Shown here piece after piece: positions 63,801 through 64,000 of a stretch of 64,000 nucleotides of DNA. The position numbers and the translations under genes were made by a program. Source of the DNA: Lebetimonas sp. JH292 (GTDB lineage Bacteria; Campylobacterota; Campylobacteria; Campylobacterales; Nautiliaceae); NCBI RefSeq assembly GCF_000523275.1, contig NZ_ATHQ01000001.1:957289-1021288 (forward strand), written 5' to 3'. The notes beneath the pieces are model-generated. The model saw only the letters and a program-made list of their open reading frames with translations. It was not told where the DNA came from and ran no database searches. The stretch's first letter is position 1, and every line of letters begins with the position of its first letter.

Positions 63801-64000
63801 ATGAAAATAGAAGATTTAGGACTTTTAAAACAGCTTGGATATTCTGAGAATAATATTAAAGAATTGGAAAAAATAAAAGAAAATACTCCAAATTTTAAGA
63901 AAATTAAAAATCATTTGGTTTCTTTAAATGATAAATTAAAATATTTAAACGGTTTTATTGCTTTTTCAAATTCTGTGCCGCATTTAAAAATCAAAATTGA
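63801..64000 (+). CDS. Unknown protein, 3' end cut by window edge
   Basis: First 66 residues, starting MKIEDLGLLKQLGYSENNIK with AAAAAGGAGA before the ATG. Helical and Lys/Asn-rich (NFKKIKNHLVSLNDKLKYLN). Follows mnmH and so may belong to the formate dehydrogenase/selenium set. Not recognised. Confidence 0.5.
   Translation, partial: MKIEDLGLLKQLGYSENNIKELEKIKENTPNFKKIKNHLVSLNDKLKYLNGFIAFSNSVPHLKIKI

Overview
The window is AT-rich, closely packed bacterial DNA. Gene content and order point to the Campylobacterota, most probably the order Nautiliales (Nautilia/Caminibacter/Lebetimonas type, sulfur-reducing hydrothermal-vent organisms). The order M23 peptidase-minC-lpxC-TsaB-like-thrB-ylxR-infB-rbfA-rimP is the one I know from Helicobacter and its relatives. 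A polysulfide-reductase-type cluster, a sulfide:quinone oxidoreductase, a formate dehydrogenase and a UbiE methyltransferase fit an anaerobic sulfur/hydrogen or formate metabolism. The genus is inferred; no rRNA gene is present to confirm it.

Layout. 1-3.1 kb (minus): fabH (cut by the edge), plsX, rpmF, yceD, ndk and a ferredoxin. 3.3-12.8 kb (plus): nrnA, a broken M23 peptidase, minC, lpxC, a TsaB-like gene, thrB, ylxR, infB, rbfA, rimP and a frameshifted ribD. 12.8-15.5 kb: a very AT-rich restriction-modification island with two DNA methyltransferases around a decayed gene. 15.5-17.0 kb: ubiE and a J-domain protein. 17.0-23.5 kb: a V/A-type ATPase operon (G/H-like, C, I, K, F, E, A, B, D) whose membrane and F subunits are badly damaged. 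23.5-30.2 kb: radA, ftsY, a lipoprotein, 5-formyl-THF cyclo-ligase, rny, a metallo-hydrolase and a radical SAM protein. 30.2-33.6 kb: a collapsed iron-uptake region (feoA/feoB remnants, two truncated Fur genes, a porin remnant) with Fur-box-like sites. 33.7-37.8 kb (minus): purF, dapB, trxB and trxA. 37.8-46.2 kb (minus): sqr, psrC, psrB, psrA, a porin and a small exported protein. 46.4-50.9 kb (plus): rluA-type gene, ffh, rpsP, khpA, rimM, trmD, rplS. 51.1-60.5 kb: purN (frameshifted), tRNA-Phe, murD, sppA (frameshifted), mraY, fabG, thrC, transporters and SDRs. 60.5-64 kb: tRNA-Asn, a frameshifted formate dehydrogenase, a frameshifted mnmH and the start of an unknown gene.

Two features run through the whole window. 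First, about fifteen genes carry single-base frameshifts or small deletions. These may be real decay or consensus errors; the damage is concentrated in the V-ATPase membrane part, the iron-uptake region and the restriction gene. Second, the intergenic regions hold a family of short word-like repeats, such as GTGAGTAGTGAA, GAATGTTGAATTATAAATG, CCAAGTTCCAAGTAGC and GGAAAATGGAAAAT. They often lie with the G-rich strand along transcription, or fold as long inverted repeats. Copies extend into coding sequence in rimM, trxB, ylxR, trmD and murD.
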